A DNA stretch of 64,000 nt from Eonycteris spelaea (GCA_003508835.1 PUFA01000070.1:7701001-7765000); one strand, 5' to 3'; shown: positions 13,244-25,749, numbered from the stretch's first letter. Made by a program: numbers and translations. The notes: generated by a model from the letters alone, not told the origin.

Positions 13244-13301
<58 letters not shown>
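13244..13301 (+). repeat. (CT)n microsatellite, about 29 units
   Basis: An uninterrupted CT/TC run of about 58 bp, preceded by CTTGCTTTCTCTTT and followed by CACTCACTCA. It makes a polypurine-polypyrimidine mirror tract able to form H-DNA under strain. The Leu-Ser repeat frame across it at 13150-13383 is a translation artefact. Confidence 0.97.
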
Positions 13302-13305
<4 letters not shown>

Positions 13306-14789
13306 ACTCATGTGTATTTTCATGCCATAGCAAAAGAACATGGTTTTATATTCAATACTTTTGGTAGCAAAACAATTTTCTGAGAAGAAAACAGATTCCC
13401 CTACTGGATGAAAACAGCCACCATATGACTTTCTGTATAGTTTTATTTTTAAATATTCCCTCCCCCTGACTTAGCTGCTCAGAAGTTTGTATAACTGTTT
13501 CAGTATTCATAATTGAATGTTTTCATTCAACCATTCAATCTTTTGGTAAAAATTTTATCTTCTAATCTATTGTGTCTTTTTGTGCTCTATTAAATTAACC
13601 TAGAATATTCTTCCATCACCAACTCTTTGAAAGCAGGAACTCCAAGATACATAACAGTGTCTTTTACATATGTAAATTAAATTAAATTAAAATGACTTAA
13701 TATTGCTTGGGTTTTTTAAATGTGGAAAGTAATATATGACAAGGGTACAAAAACAAGTAACTAAAATATTTAATATGTGGGTAAACACTAGACATATGAA
13801 ATAGTAAAAATATAATGTAGTCAAAATATATTTCAATTACATGGATTTGGAGACATTAAATGTTAAATCACATCTCTTGAAATGTAACTTCATAGAGTAA
13901 AACCTGATGTAAACATAGTCATTCTTTGGGTTTTGTTTTTCTCCTCAGCTATGTGGTGGGGTCTGATCTCCTGGGTTGGCCTAGCCAAGAAAAAATGAGA
14001 TAGAAACTGTCGCAAAGAAATTGCTTGACAATGATGTCTGCTACGTTAGAAAAAAAAAAAAAAACATTCTGAAATGGAATTGTGATACCTATCAGCTCCT
14101 GGGGACATAGAAAATTAGTTTGCTCAAAATTCCAAAAGGCATGCTCAAATAAGGCAATTTCAATCAATGCAAAGGAAGGGAGATGGATGCTCACTAACCT
14201 GCCAGGTCTAGTCTCTTCTTTATGCCTCCGAACATGTCTGAAGCACATTAAGAAGATATTTATATGCTGCTCACCTTGAATGCAAAGGCACACACCACAT
14301 CTCCCACACAGTCCATGCAGGACCTTTCATTTTCAAGTTTACAAAGAATAAAATAAAATTAGAGCTTGTCACCTTTAGAGGGAAGGAAAACAGACTCAAA
14401 TTAGGCAGCAACCTGAATCACTCAATCATCAATGGAGAGTAACCAGAAAAAGGAGTGTGTGGTAGCTTTTTCTTAGGCACACCCAGTGATGAAGTTTTTC
14501 TCACACAATGCAAGTGACTTCTAATTGCTCTCAGAAACTGAAACTCCGAAATCATAAAGTGCCATAAACTTTGTTCACACCGCAGCTTGCAGTAGTTATA
14601 CCTTAGTGAACTACATTCCTGGCTCTCCCCTACCCATGGATACCATAAAACCTTATCTATTTAGATTCTATGAACTAAGAATTTTGGACACTTTAGAAAG
14701 TAATTTGGGCTGAAGCTTACCTGTGAAGAAAATAATTCTAAGATATTAGTGTTGTAAATAAAATTGCATCAAATGAGTAACTTTCATGG
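13302..14789. other. Unassigned noncoding sequence
   Basis: No gene recognised. It includes ATTAAATTAAATTAA at 13675-13690 and an A-run at 14049-14064. The 114-residue minus frame at 13949-14293 has no recognisable domain. Confidence 0.5.
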
Positions 14790-15300
14790 CACAGGCAAGA
14801 CCAAGATGGCCTTTAAGGTCCCCCTCAGTCTGACTTAATCTCAAAGACAGGCTCTTCCCAGTTACAGGTCCCGAACATCCCCTTTTCCTAGAGCATTTAT
14901 TTTAGGAAAACTGTAATTGTACATTATTTCTCTGTCTCTTTAAGATATAAACCTTCTACAACCCAGAAATGTCTTTCTCAAGGACTGGAGAGTCATCCCT
15001 TTGAAATGTAATCACCAAAAAAGATACCACCCTGTATCCCAGTCTCTATGGGAGGGGAGGAGCCAAACTTCCAGAAGAGACAATAAACACAGACGGCCTC
15101 ATTGCATTGACCTACCTCCTCCCCAGCATCCTTCAGTACTTTGGATTAGCTCATCCCAGCATTTAAAAATCTTTATACCTATTGTTTCAGCGGACTTGAC
15201 CTCAGTCTCTTTCCTGTTGTAACAGTGTCTCCCTCTCTCTCTCTACTATCACAATAGTTTTGAATAAAGTTTTCCTTGCCTGTTTAACTGGTCCAGTGCA
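14790..15300 (+). mobile_element. Solitary LTR, ERV1-like
   Basis: The block order fits a gamma-type endogenous retroviral LTR: CTTTTCCTAGAGCATTTATT, CTCTTTAAGATATAAACCTT and a U3-like stretch. A polyadenylation signal AATAAA follows at 15263-15268 and then GTTTTCCTTGCCTGTTTAAC. I see no gag, pol or env sequence on either side, so this is a solo or truncated LTR. The edges are approximate and I found no clear target duplication. Confidence 0.6.
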
Positions 15301-15650
15301 CTCTGAAAAACAATCCCTGGATATACCGTCATCTACTATCCCCTTCTTCCATGTTTTATTGAGGGCAGCAATACTCCCAGCCAGAAGATTACATGCTCCA
15401 GCCCTCTCTGCAATGGAGTGTGGCCGTCCTTGGTCCAGCAGCCATCTGAACTGGAAGTTTTGTGCTCAGGATGGCTGAGGAGAGTGGATGACTGAGTCTG
15501 GGAGCCTGGTAATCTTGCGGAACTGTCATTAAAGTCTGAATTGCTCATTCCCTCCTTCATTTGGAGAGAGAAATGCACTTCTCTGCTCAAGACACTGTAG
15601 TTTGAGGGAGGCAGGCAGCGGAGCTCAAGCTATTTGATAGGATAAACTTT
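15301..15650 (+). repeat. Possible old MER/LTR-type fragment
   Basis: CTCTCTGCAATGGAGTGTGG, GATGGCTGAGGAGAGTGGAT and GAACTGTCATTAAAGTCTGA resemble the layout of a medium-reiteration LTR repeat. The match is weak. It may be single-copy DNA. Confidence 0.25.
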
Positions 15651-17929
15651 TCTGGCTTCCTCCAAAACCTGAAAAACATCTATTTTACATATATCTTAGG
15701 AGCTGAAGGGATAGCAAAGAAGATCTAATCCTTACTGTTATTTTGCAGATGAGAAAACTGAGAAGACGCAAAGATTGCAATCAAGATAACCAAAATTTTT
15801 TATAGAGGCCAATAAGTGAAATACAAATTGTTACTTTTTCCCAGTGCTCAGCCTGGCACCTGACATGTGGCAGATACTCCATATGTTTTTAGTGCATAAA
15901 AGAGTATGTAAATAAGTTATTATAATTCAGTGTGGTGTTTGTTACATTAGACAAATAAATAAATCAATGCAGAAGTATAGAGGCACGTGCCACTAATCAC
16001 TCTACTTGCTAGTCACATGTACACCACCTTTAAACTTCAAAACTTAAGTTTGGAAACATGTTTGTTTTTAATTCCTTAAGTCAAACTTTTTACTAACAAC
16101 TGTCCTTCATATTAGTGGTTTTTTATTGACTGCCATCAGGTACTTTGTTCAACACACAGAGTCTGGCTAAAATATTCAGCAGGCCCAATTCTCTCTATAA
16201 GAACAGTGCTATCGAGTTCCAGACATCCTTCCTCCTGAGGATCTATTGCTTTGTGTAAAGTTATGACAGTGGAATCAAAATATTAAATCTGTTTGTTGGG
16301 TTAGTTCTCCTATTGCGTGTAAATCCACACCGAATATGTCAAACTAAAGTGTAAATTCTTTCATATGCCAGAATTTTAAACTTATTGTTAATTGTATGTT
16401 TGAATTTGCAAATACTTGAGGTCAAAAGCATGGATGCCAATTTTTTACTAAGGCCTAGGTTATGTCAAACTGGAAGCTTGGGTTTTTTTAGTCATATCCT
16501 CTTCTCTATGACAAGTCATGTAAGGGGTGTTAATATGCAAGAGAGACTACAGGGGAGCTTCCTCTGATCTCTGTGACTTCACGTTTATGGATTTGTTTCC
16601 TCACCTATACAGTAGTGTCTAACCAGACAAAATTTCAGGTCCTGTCAGCTCTGATGGTCTATGGCATTGTTATTTAATTTCTACACTGTGTAAGATGGGG
16701 ATTACTTACTTCTCCTCCCTCACAGGACATAGAGAAAAGAAAGTTCTGCTCTAATTCCAGGAAAAAGGATACAGGAATGAACCCTTGGGTTCCCACTTTC
16801 CATCCACTCACTCACTCACTCATTCACTCATTCACTTCTTCCAATAAGAGCAGGAATAATTTATCTGACGGGAAAGGCAAGGAGCATCTGAAATCCACAG
16901 GACCTTGTTTACCAAGGGTTAAAGTCACAGCATCAAAAATCGCATTAGCCACAGATCTTTCTGTCTTGCTGTTTTGGTTCATATGCCCTCATGCTGGGTG
17001 TTCTCTGCCCCTCTGCCTGCTGTCCCAAATAGTATCTTTCTTCCACCAGGAGAGCCAATAATCCCTAGTTTCTATACTTAGGACTGATAGGCAAGTTTCA
17101 ATTGGGGTATGAGATAAGAGGCCAAGCCGCCATCCTCTAACTTAGCTTCCCTTGTATAAAGCTGATACTATACTTTAATCCATATTTGATAACTGGCATC
17201 CATTATTGGTTAATGAGAACACTATATGCAATAATTGTCCCAGAATAAGGGTCTAAGCTGGTACCTTCTGCACATTCCAGAAAGTCAGGACATGACCCTG
17301 TCATAGAAAGGAGGATATGACTGACCTCTGGACAATTATGGCTGGGCCTTGAAGTCTGGGCAACAAAGGGAACGGGGAAAAATTGACACATGATGATTAA
17401 GGGAAGGCAAAGTTGCACCAATCTGAGTGTAATCCATTGCATGATGATATCTGTATCATTTTCCAACTTAGCCCCAAGAGAATTTACACCAAGATTTACC
17501 AAAATAATAAATTTTAAGAGTAAGTTTAATGAGTATCTTCTACCAGAATAAGGTTAATGAGTAACTTCTATCATCAGGGAATCTGTAAGGAATAGCCAAA
17601 CTATTTGATTCCTTAAAACAATAAATAGATAGAGGAGTTTGCAACAGTCAGAAGGGAAGCCTCTCCCACTCAGCAGTGATGGGAGAGAATCAGCAGTTAG
17701 CCATGTCTTGAAGCAAGGACAGGAGCTAAGAGGGGCAGATCAAATATGGAGTGAGGAAGGCAGGAGAATGTAAACTGCCAATAGTGACGGCTCAGAGGAG
17801 ACTAGGTGCTACTGAGGAGCCCCAGAGGAGACAGGGGATAGAATTCCTAAATGCGACCGGAGTCCCAGTAAACTTTTCCCAGCTCAGGAAGGAATTCCAG
17901 AGGATTGTTTGTCATGACCTACGTTCTTA
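15651..17929. other. Unassigned noncoding sequence with MIR relics
   Basis: Positions 15730-15790 (TTTTGCAGATGAGAAAACTG) look like a reverse-strand MIR core. Positions 15840-15895 (GCCTGGCACCTGACATGTGG) look like a MIR or L2 tail. The rest to 17929 shows no gene or repeat I can defend. Confidence 0.45.
16800..16836 (+). repeat. (CACT)n/(CATT)n short tandem repeat
   Basis: A run of CACTCACTCACT followed by CATTCACTCATTCACT, about nine tetranucleotide units with C/T variation. Confidence 0.85.
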
Positions 17930-18240
17930 AACCAGCACTGTTCAATGGTAATAGGCTGCAAGCCACATAGATGAATTTTCTAGTAGCCACAACAGAAAAA
18001 TGAGAATAAACAAGTGAAATTATATTTCATAATATATTTTGGTGAACCCAACATATTACAATATTACTATTTCAACATCTAATCAATATTGAAAATTAAG
18101 TTATTATTATTTTTTTAATACTGTCTTTGAAACCTGGTCTATATTTTATACTCACAACACAGCTCCATTCAAACTAAGCCACATTCCATGTGTTCAGTAG
18201 CCACATGTGGCTAGTGGCCATGACATTAGATAATTCAGTC
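17930..18240 (+). mobile_element. hAT-like non-autonomous DNA transposon relic
   Basis: A GCACTGTTCAATGGTAATAG opening, an AT-rich middle and a closing AGCCACATGTGGCTAGTGGC block match a common mammalian element. In that element both halves carry AGCCACATGTGGCT-type text. The first half has the decayed form GCAAGCCACATAGATGAAT. Family assignment within hAT/MER is not attempted. Confidence 0.6.
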
Positions 18241-18281
18241 TTAAATAATAGCCAATTGTCTGGTTAGTGTGGGAAACATGG

Positions 18282-18284
<3 letters not shown>

Positions 18285-18316
<32 letters not shown>

Positions 18317-18341
18317 ACGCGTGCACGTGCACGTGCATGTG
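18285..18341 (+). repeat. (GT)n grading into (GCAC/GTGC)n, alternating purine-pyrimidine
   Basis: All 57 bp alternate purine and pyrimidine. A GT run is followed by GTGCACGCGTGCACGTGCAC and more of the same. The tract keeps several CpGs in otherwise CpG-poor DNA and has strong potential to form left-handed Z-DNA. Confidence 0.95.
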
Positions 18342-21300
18342 GGTATCAAAATATCTTCCAACAGCAGCAACAGATGTAAACTTTGAACTCTAAAGATATT
18401 ACTACTGAACCAAATTGTAGATGATGTTATCTTGCAAAGTAGGTAAGGTTCTTAATCTAGAGCCACCATTTACCCTCATATTGTAGGTTTCATCTTAGGG
18501 TCAAAAAAAAAAAAAAAAAGCCTTTGTTTGAAAATATCTCAAATCTGGCTCCACAAAGCTGCATTTTAAAATCCCAGATCTTAGGCATTCAAGATTAGCC
18601 TCTCCTGAGCAAATCCCCCCTCCTATTGCAATTCTGGGTTCATATGAATAAGTTGGCCACAAAGTTGTCTCTGCTCCAAAGAGCAAATCATTGCAACTAA
18701 ACTGTCATCCCTTGTCTCAGTGGGCATCCAACAAAGGTCGATCCTGTAAACTGCCAAGGAAAATATATCTTTTCTACCCATGAAATCGTTTTCACATTTA
18801 CACGAGTAAAAGATTAGCAAACAATGAAAGATTTGTCACAGAAATCTGCATCAACAAACCAGTCTCCTGCCCTTCCTTTTGCATACTTCCTTTGCATTTG
18901 TAAAACCTAAGACACAACTGATGATTTAAATATATATATAAATATATGTATCTTTTTATCCCTATGAAAATGTGCTCTAGAGAGAATAAGATGAGTTGCC
19001 TAGTATCAGAAAAGGTAATCTTGTTTAAAACTTAGGCGTCTGTCTCTCACAGAGGCAGCTGATAAATTAAAACAGAGGAATTAAAAGATATAAAAGTTAA
19101 TGCAGCCTGAAGGCAGCCTCAATTTTAATGTCAACAAATCACAACATTTTTACAAGCTTGTTCCTGCTTATTTTATATTTAAAAAAATGAATACCTAATA
19201 TAGCAAAAGCATTTACCTTACAAAAACATATCCACACAAAACGAGCAGACCTTTTTTTTCCTTTTTCCTTCACTAATGAATCAAATTCTAAGCTACAGCA
19301 ATTAGCAATCATTGAATGATCAATACCCAAGATTGATTTGCCTGGGCATTTGTGAAACTAGGGTTTGACAGTAGGAGTTAATGCTACGTGCTAGTAAGAA
19401 ATCACAAAGAAAGAGAACTTTGCGTAAATAGTGAATCGATGGTTTTATCATGTGTCAGCTGTGCTCGCCTTGCAATTTAGTCTTAGAAGCTCAGGGTTAC
19501 TGAATATGACTCAACCACAGTGACCTGACTTTTTGAAATCCTAAAAACACATGTCATCATTCGATTCACAAAATCTTGACCGTAACCTCACGTTCTCATG
19601 CCTGTGATCATTCAGACATATTCAGTTTCCAAAGATAGACTCTATTTATCTGCTTCTTCATGACTGGCCCAATTTACCTTTAAGACCTGAGGCTAATTTC
19701 TCCCAATAGTGGATGTCAGGAAATGGTGGTTAAACTTCCTTGCATTAACATTGTCATCCTTTTGAAGTGGATCTCACCAATTAATTGTTAGGCTTTGTGG
19801 CCCCAAACTTGCAGAAACTCTCTTAACAACGCCTCCTCAGTAGCAAACCTGGAGTTCCCTTTTGGAATTCGAATTATAATGTATAAAATTCTATTATTTT
19901 ATTTTTATTTGAAAAGAGGGAGAAAATATTTGAGGGCTGAGCTTCATTAATATAACATAAAGCGGGGTTTAAGTTTCCAGGAAGAAGTTCAGTGCAGTTT
20001 TAAATACTGTTTAACATGTCAATAACTGTTGTAAGCTCTAAATTTTTAGTGGCATGTTTTTTAAGAAATCTAAACTATGTGGCTACTCAGTTACTCAATT
20101 AATTTTACATTGTGGAATACTTTTTAAAGTATATCCGTTATCTCCATCGCTGAAAAGAAATAGATAAAATTTGCCTATGCAATAGTCATTTTCTTTTGGC
20201 CAGTTCCTCCATTATGGTCACTGCTTCTGCTACTGTCATCACTCTTCCACATCACACACTGAGAAAAAAAGAAAAGATCAAAATAATGTCTAGGCATCCA
20301 CAATCCATGACCTCTCCAGACCAACTGAGAAAATCCATCCAGAGCACAAATCTTCAGGGCACCTCTAACTTTGACTTAACGGAATAGCACTTGAATGTGC
20401 TGGATCGTGCCCTGTAACAGATCCTGTTGGTGACAGTCACTTATCTGTCCATGCCTCCTACCCTTTCATTGCAACTGGAGACCTCAAATGTCACGCTAAA
20501 AAGTCAGCTGGGCCACATTCACTGTGTCAGGTATGCACCAGGACCACCACCTTCTCATCTGGACCCATGGCTCTTTGCTCTCATATATTTGGTTCTATGA
20601 GTCTCCTGGCTTCACATCCAGGTTCTCAACATCGGCATCAACAAGAGCTTCTCTTTGTGACCAGTTTGAACACTCTTATATGACTGACTGTTCTCTAACC
20701 TGATACCCTACTCTAGCCTACTCAATCTCACCCCTAGCCATGCAGACTAGCCCCCTCCAGAAGAGAATGATTGCACATTTCCTGCCTGAACTCCTGAACA
20801 TCACATCTGTTTGGATTCTCTATCACTGTGCTCCACCTGCCTGCTTATAAAATATTCATCAATTATTTCAGCTTGAGGGACACTTTCTACCTAGGCTACA
20901 CCCTTTAGATCTTATGATTGGATGGGGAAAGCTAAATACCAGCCAGCATTAGCAGCTAAATCTACCTTCTCCCCTTTCCCAACCTCCATTGCCTGCCCCA
21001 CCCCTGCAAATAGAATATTTCCAAGTCTTATTTATACCTACTTCCTTCCCCACCCCAAGTCACCTCCCTTCCACTTGGTCTGCCACATTCTTCCATAGTT
21101 ATCAGGCCATTATCTCTTTCTTTGAAAATAGCAGCTCTTAAAATGATGTAGATTTTAGGGAATTGAGCAGTAGTCAAGAAATAGGACATCTTTTCTTCTT
21201 ATCCTAAGTTTAGCCATCAATAGCACTTCACTATTTCTTTTAAAGTACTAGTTTTCTAGGAATTCAACCAAACACTTGCATATTCATCAGCTGTTATCTA

Positions 21301-21879
21301 TATTAAATTACCCATGTTTTCGCCTTCTTCCATAAGCGCAGTTAATAAAGAACATTAGAAAGTAAAACTACTATTTAAGTCTGAATTTTGTGACAAAGTA
21401 TGTGCAGAGCTAGCAGATACTCTTCCTATATCTGTTGACCTCTCATGAAGGTAGAAAGGAAACTTAACGCTTCAGATATTTCAAAGGATTTGAAATGGTT
21501 TGGGAAGAATTTGATTTGCTAAGAAGACTTCTCTAAAGGGAATTGCATTTTGAATTGTTATATTACATATCCATTTTTATTGCCATTTCTATTCACTCAG
21601 TCATCAGAATACCAGGCTAGAGCACTAGACCATTGGACAAAAGAATGAATTCCAAGAATATTAGGGAACCAGGAAAGTGAAGAATAGGTTTAATGACTCA
21701 TGGGTGAGACATTAGTCATTGGTCATAAACCAATATGGAACCAAAGACACTAGGTATGAATTCAGGCTGCAGAGCAACAGGTTCTGCCTGTTCCACTGAA
21801 CAGTGCAAGCAGCTGACTCGACAATTCTGCAGAGTTCACAAAGCAAAGTCCAGTCAGTTTATCCTATTCCATCTGCCAC
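18342..21879. other. Repeat-poor noncoding stretch
   Basis: Apart from an A-run at 18502-18518 and a TATA-rich patch at 18929-18949 I recognise no repeat in about 3.5 kb. Positions 19380-19640 keep CpGs (ATCGAT, GCTCGC, TTCGAT, CACGTTC) and motif-like text, as a conserved noncoding element might. Positions 20400-21110 are pyrimidine-rich. No coding frame is convincing. Confidence 0.45.
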
Positions 21880-22310
21880 TTAACCTTTTAAAATCAAGGT
21901 ATCATTTAGCATACTAGAACACACCAAAAAAAAAAGTGATTTATGGAAAGATAAGATTCCTGAGAGAGAGAACAATAACCTAAAATACTCAAATACACAT
22001 GTAAATAAAAGGCTGCAATGGTTAAGCTGGGAATATCTGTTTAAAATGAATTCATTAAAATATACCTTCTAACATAATCAGTATTAAGTGGTTTCATGGA
22101 TGACTAGGAATTAGGAATTCTGGCTCTACTTAATTCTGCCTGCACTTGAAGTTACAACTCAGTCTAAGCAGATCCCTCATGTGCTCTGCCTCCCCGTTTT
22201 GGACATATGTAAAGGAACGTGAACCTTCTCAGGATCCTTTACAGACCTCTCCACATTTCTGAAGGCTTCCTTGACCCTTCCCCTTACTATAAAGTAAATT
22301 GCACTTCTCT
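21880..22310 (+). repeat. Paired segment, copy A
   Basis: The block order matches that at 26690-27115 on the same strand. Examples are the pairs AGGTATCATTTAGCATACTAG and AGATCTCTTTTAGTACACCAG; ATACACATGTAAATAAAAGG and ATACACATAAGGAAAAGGTT; and TCCCTCATGTGCTCTGCCTC and TCCCTTGTGTGCTCTGCCTC. Identity looks moderate with indels, so the copies are old. They may be two insertions of one unrecognised repeat or an old local duplication. Confidence 0.75.
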
Positions 22311-22544
22311 CTGTACCCAATTTGTACTAGTGATTTACCAACTAGTATGCTTCTATCCACTCCCTAATTTCTTATGTACTATTAAGAGGGATTTATCATT
22401 GTTCAGGGCTGATGAACAAATTTTGGCAGGGATCTGATTGGGGAAGTCATCTTAATCTCAATTTTAGATTAACTGACCAGAATTGTGATTCCCAGTGTCT
22501 TGATAATTCTGATCCCCAATGTCCATATTCAGCTAAACAACCAG

Positions 22545-22720
22545 CAAGGATGTCATGCAAAGATCATGGCTATTGAAGTCAGACAGGCTTGGATTCAAAC
22601 TCAAGTCTGTCTAAATGTATTCTAATGCCTCCATTTGACAAGTATATGTCGTGTATTTACTATGTTTTAGACATGGTTCTTGATGCTGGGAGTATAGTAA
22701 TATACAAAACAGATCAAATA
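22545..22720 (+). repeat. MIR fragment followed by L2 antisense text
   Basis: AAGTCAGACAGGCTTGGATT at about 22577 is a MIR 5' core. TATTTACTATGTTTTAGACA and GGGAGTATAGTAATATACAA after it resemble reverse-strand L2 3'-end text. Both are short and diverged. Confidence 0.5.
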
Positions 22721-22954
22721 GAGAATTGTGAACCTAGAAGAAACTTTAGGGATATTCTAAGTTTGATCGGGATACATTCATGCCCATTTGCTTACATATT
22801 GTCTCTGACTGTGTTAAAGCAGGAAGGTTAAAGAGCGGTGGCAGAGACCAGATGGACAAAAAAATTCTAAAATAATTACTTTACAGAAATTCCTCTTTGC
22901 AGAAAAAGCTTGCTGTCCTTTCTCTAAGGGCTACTCACTTTTGTTACTGAAAGC

Positions 22955-23050
22955 ATTCTTCTAGGCTTTGGGAATACAGTGGTGAATGAAGCACATACCC
23001 TGTCTTTAGGGTGCTTGCAGTTTAGAGAAACAGGACAAATGAACAGGCCA
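22955..23050 (-). repeat. L2 3'-end fragment, antisense
   Basis: TTTGGGAATACAGTGGTGAA, then TACCCTGTCTTTAGGGTGCT, is the reverse complement of the L2 3' end. In that consensus, GGGATACAGCAGTGAACAAA is followed by a CCCTGCCCTCATGGAGCTT-type block. Confidence 0.65.
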
Positions 23051-23061
23051 TTAGTGTACAA

Positions 23062-23165
23062 TAAGGTAAGTAGATTTCTCCCTGTTTTATTCATCAATGT
23101 GTCCCAAGCACCTAAAATAGAGTCTGGTACATTGGAAATGCTTAAGAAATGTTTTTAATGAATTA
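23062..23165 (+). repeat. L2 3'-end fragment, sense
   Basis: ATTCATCAATGTGTCCCAAG, GAGTCTGGTACATTGGAAAT and AAATGTTTTTAATGAATTAA follow the sense L2 tail, where the consensus ends in a 'CAATAAATATTTGTTGAATGAAT' motif. It lies next to an antisense copy, so these are at least two events. Confidence 0.6.
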
Positions 23166-23234
23166 ATTTCATGTTTCCCAAAGGAAGTGGCATCTTAACA
23201 AAAAAAAAAAAAGTAAGCATTTTCTAGGCAACTA

Positions 23235-23500
23235 GAAAAAAGAGGAGAAGAAAATGTACATGCAAAGGTCAAGAGGCTAGTGAATATTTTTAATAAAGTA
23301 GATCTCATTTGAATGAGATGGGTGAATATCGAAGAAAGAGACTGGAGCAGTTAGCAAAGGACAGACCCACAAGGCCCATTAAGACATGCTGATGAGTAGA
23401 AACTTGACTCAGAGCAATAGGCAGCCACTGAAGGATTCAAGCTTGAGTGTGATGTATTTACGTAGACACTTTAAAAACAGTGTTCAATGTAGGAGCTAGG
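23235..23500 (-). repeat. L2 fragment, antisense
   Basis: GCAATAGGCAGCCACTGAAG, then GAGTGTGATGTATTTACGTA, matches the antisense L2 block whose consensus reads about GGAAGCCATTGGAGGGTTTT followed by a GACATGATCTGA block. Confidence 0.55.
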
Positions 23501-24889
23501 AAGGAGATCCAGGGGCCAATTAGCAAGCAGTGACAGTTACTTTGCAAAATGACACAATGAAATCTTCTCCTCTAGGAGTAAGTCTAACTCCAGGTCTCCT
23601 CAGTGGACAGTTTCAGGTGTTTGGGTGTCTGTGCCCCTTGATTACACCAACACTCAAAACTGACAACTGGGAACTATTAAATGATGAGGAAACACATTAG
23701 CAGAGCCTGTGGTAGAGTAATTGGAGATTTTAAATAGATATCTTAGAAAACCTAGGCTACTGGTTAGCGAAAAGAAAAGAATGCTTATCTTCTCTGAAAA
23801 GTATTATCGCTTAAAGCTGATTCATAATTCAGTCAGGAAAAAATCTTCCCATTCGTTTGAAACCCAATGTGTGGTTTTTCTTCCCAGATTAGAGTAGAGG
23901 TGTATGGCAAAGTCACAGGAAGACTAGCATTGCCACCAGAAGGAAACACTATCAGGTGCACACATTGTCTTGCTCAATTCATCCCTGACCAAGGTCCTGG
24001 CATGAACCTTGCACATTCCAAAACTCAGGTCTAGGGATGATCAGGCTAAGGGAGGCTGACTCGGGCTTACTATGTTTACAAAAGACTGAAGTATAAACCA
24101 GAAAACCAACTTATTATTTTACCATGAGAAATATAAGCAGCAGCAGGTTATTAACATCCTCAGTCTGATATGTTCTTTTTCTCTATAAGCAAACTATGCA
24201 GGGATATAAATTATAATCAGATAATTTCATGAAAAGTATAGAATCTACACTAAATAAATGAGTCACATGCTTTGACTATAGTGACATTGGGATAAGACAG
24301 CCAGAGATAGACATCCCACCATAACAGTGGTCTTGCCAACAGAAAAGAAATATTCAAAGTCCCTCAGCTAAGCCTCCTTCTCCCCTGAGTAGTTTGAAGA
24401 GAGCACTTGCCAATATTTGCCTCTTTGACTTTCCATTTTCTGTTCTTCCATTGCTGCCCAACTGCAGTTCTGAATGATAAGTTCTGTCTTTAGATATGTT
24501 AATATAGTTAATTAGGTTACAGTCCAGTTTTGCTGACTCTATTTAAAGGCATTCTCAAAAGTGTCTTTCAAGTCTTTGAACTAGTCTGCTAGGTTCAGAG
24601 GGCACGTTTAGTCCCTGGTTTCCAAATTCTTGAACGCACTTCCCTTTTGTTTCCCCGTGCAGATACAGTTTCTGATGTTCAAATGCTTGCCCCTCATCCC
24701 ACATGTATCTAGAAGCTGAAAGCAGGACTTTATTAAGATAGAACTTCTTGCATTATGGTATTATTCTTGCTTTTTACTACAGTGAATTTTTCCACGTTTG
24801 AAATCTGGTTTCCTTAGGATATCATTAAAGCATTTATATTCTTACTGATTAAAGATCTCTTGGATGCAAGAGACAAAAATAACACTGCA
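23501..24889. other. Unassigned noncoding sequence
   Basis: No gene or confident repeat. GC content is slightly raised at 23560-23680 and 23930-24060. Confidence 0.5.
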
Positions 24890-25115
24890 ATTTACATGGT
24901 GCTTGCTATTTACAGGTACTGGATTAATTACTTAATAACCAGTTTTTCATTCAAGTCTCTAAATACTCTATGATGAAAGTATCATTACTCTCCCTACATG
25001 TATAGGGAAATTGAGGCTCAAAGAAGGCAAGTGGTTACCGAAGGTCACTAGGCAATACAGCTGGGATTTAAAACTAAACCCACCGAACATCAAAGCATGT
25101 ACATCACCTGCTCGT
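24890..25115 (-). repeat. MIR SINE, antisense
   Basis: The reverse MIR order is clear. A GGTGCTTGCTATTTACAGGT start is followed by TATAGGGAAATTGAGGCTCA, AAGTGGTTACCGAAGGTCAC and ACAGCTGGGATTTAAAACTA. Confidence 0.85.
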
Positions 25116-25599
25116 GTTTAGAAACCTTTAGGAAGAATTAACCTGGCTACTTGTCAGTTAGGAGCCTGGCTGTTTTCCATATTCACTGGACTTGTCAACT
25201 CTTTCCAGAAATTGAAAGATTAAGTGTATTGTATTTTGATGGTCATCTATCTGACTCTTCCAATTTTGGTTTCGTCCAGGTGGTCCCAACCTGTGGCTCC
25301 ACATCTTTGATATTGACAACCCCCTGTGTGTCCCAGCGCTTTTAAAGGTATATCATGGCCCAGGAAAAGGTTGGGAAATATCATTTTATTTTGTTATGAT
25401 CTAGTTTCCCCACATCATGTGCTTCCAGACACTAGTAATCAGACTGAACCCAAAATTGTTGCAGGCCTCATGATTGGGTAGATTCTAATGCCTCCTCGGT
25501 ATGGCTCTGCTAAACTTCAAAAATTCTGCTCACTTCCATCCTAAAGAAGAATTCATATTGATTAGTGAGAGAATGATGTTTCATTTATCTTAATACAGT
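25116..25599. other. Unassigned noncoding sequence
   Basis: No gene. The block GTGGTCCCAACCTGTGGCTC near 25279 and CATGGCCCAGGAAAAGGTTG near 25355 hint at an old DNA-transposon relic but cannot be followed at both ends. Confidence 0.4.
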
Positions 25600-25735
25600 G
25601 GGTACTGAACCGGGTTGGTCATCAGAATCACTTCAGAGATTTTTAAGCATGTAGATTCCAGAGCCACTCCAGAACTAATGCACACAGCTCCAGAGCTAAT
25701 TTGAAACCTCACCCAGATTTACGATTCCTACTACA
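25600..25735 (+). repeat. MER5-like hAT relic
   Basis: TCATCAGAATCACTTCAGAG followed by a GTAGATTCCAGAGCCACTCC block resembles the MER5A layout. The left terminal block is eroded and the right end is not clear. Confidence 0.4.
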
Positions 25736-25749
25736 GCGGATACACCCAT

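Noticed and set aside
13150..13383. Frame encoding a Leu-Ser repeat
   Set aside because: It is the translation of the (CT)n microsatellite.
14790..15300. Possible complete endogenous retrovirus around the LTR
   Set aside because: No second LTR and no gag, pol or env-like text were found within several kilobases on either side.
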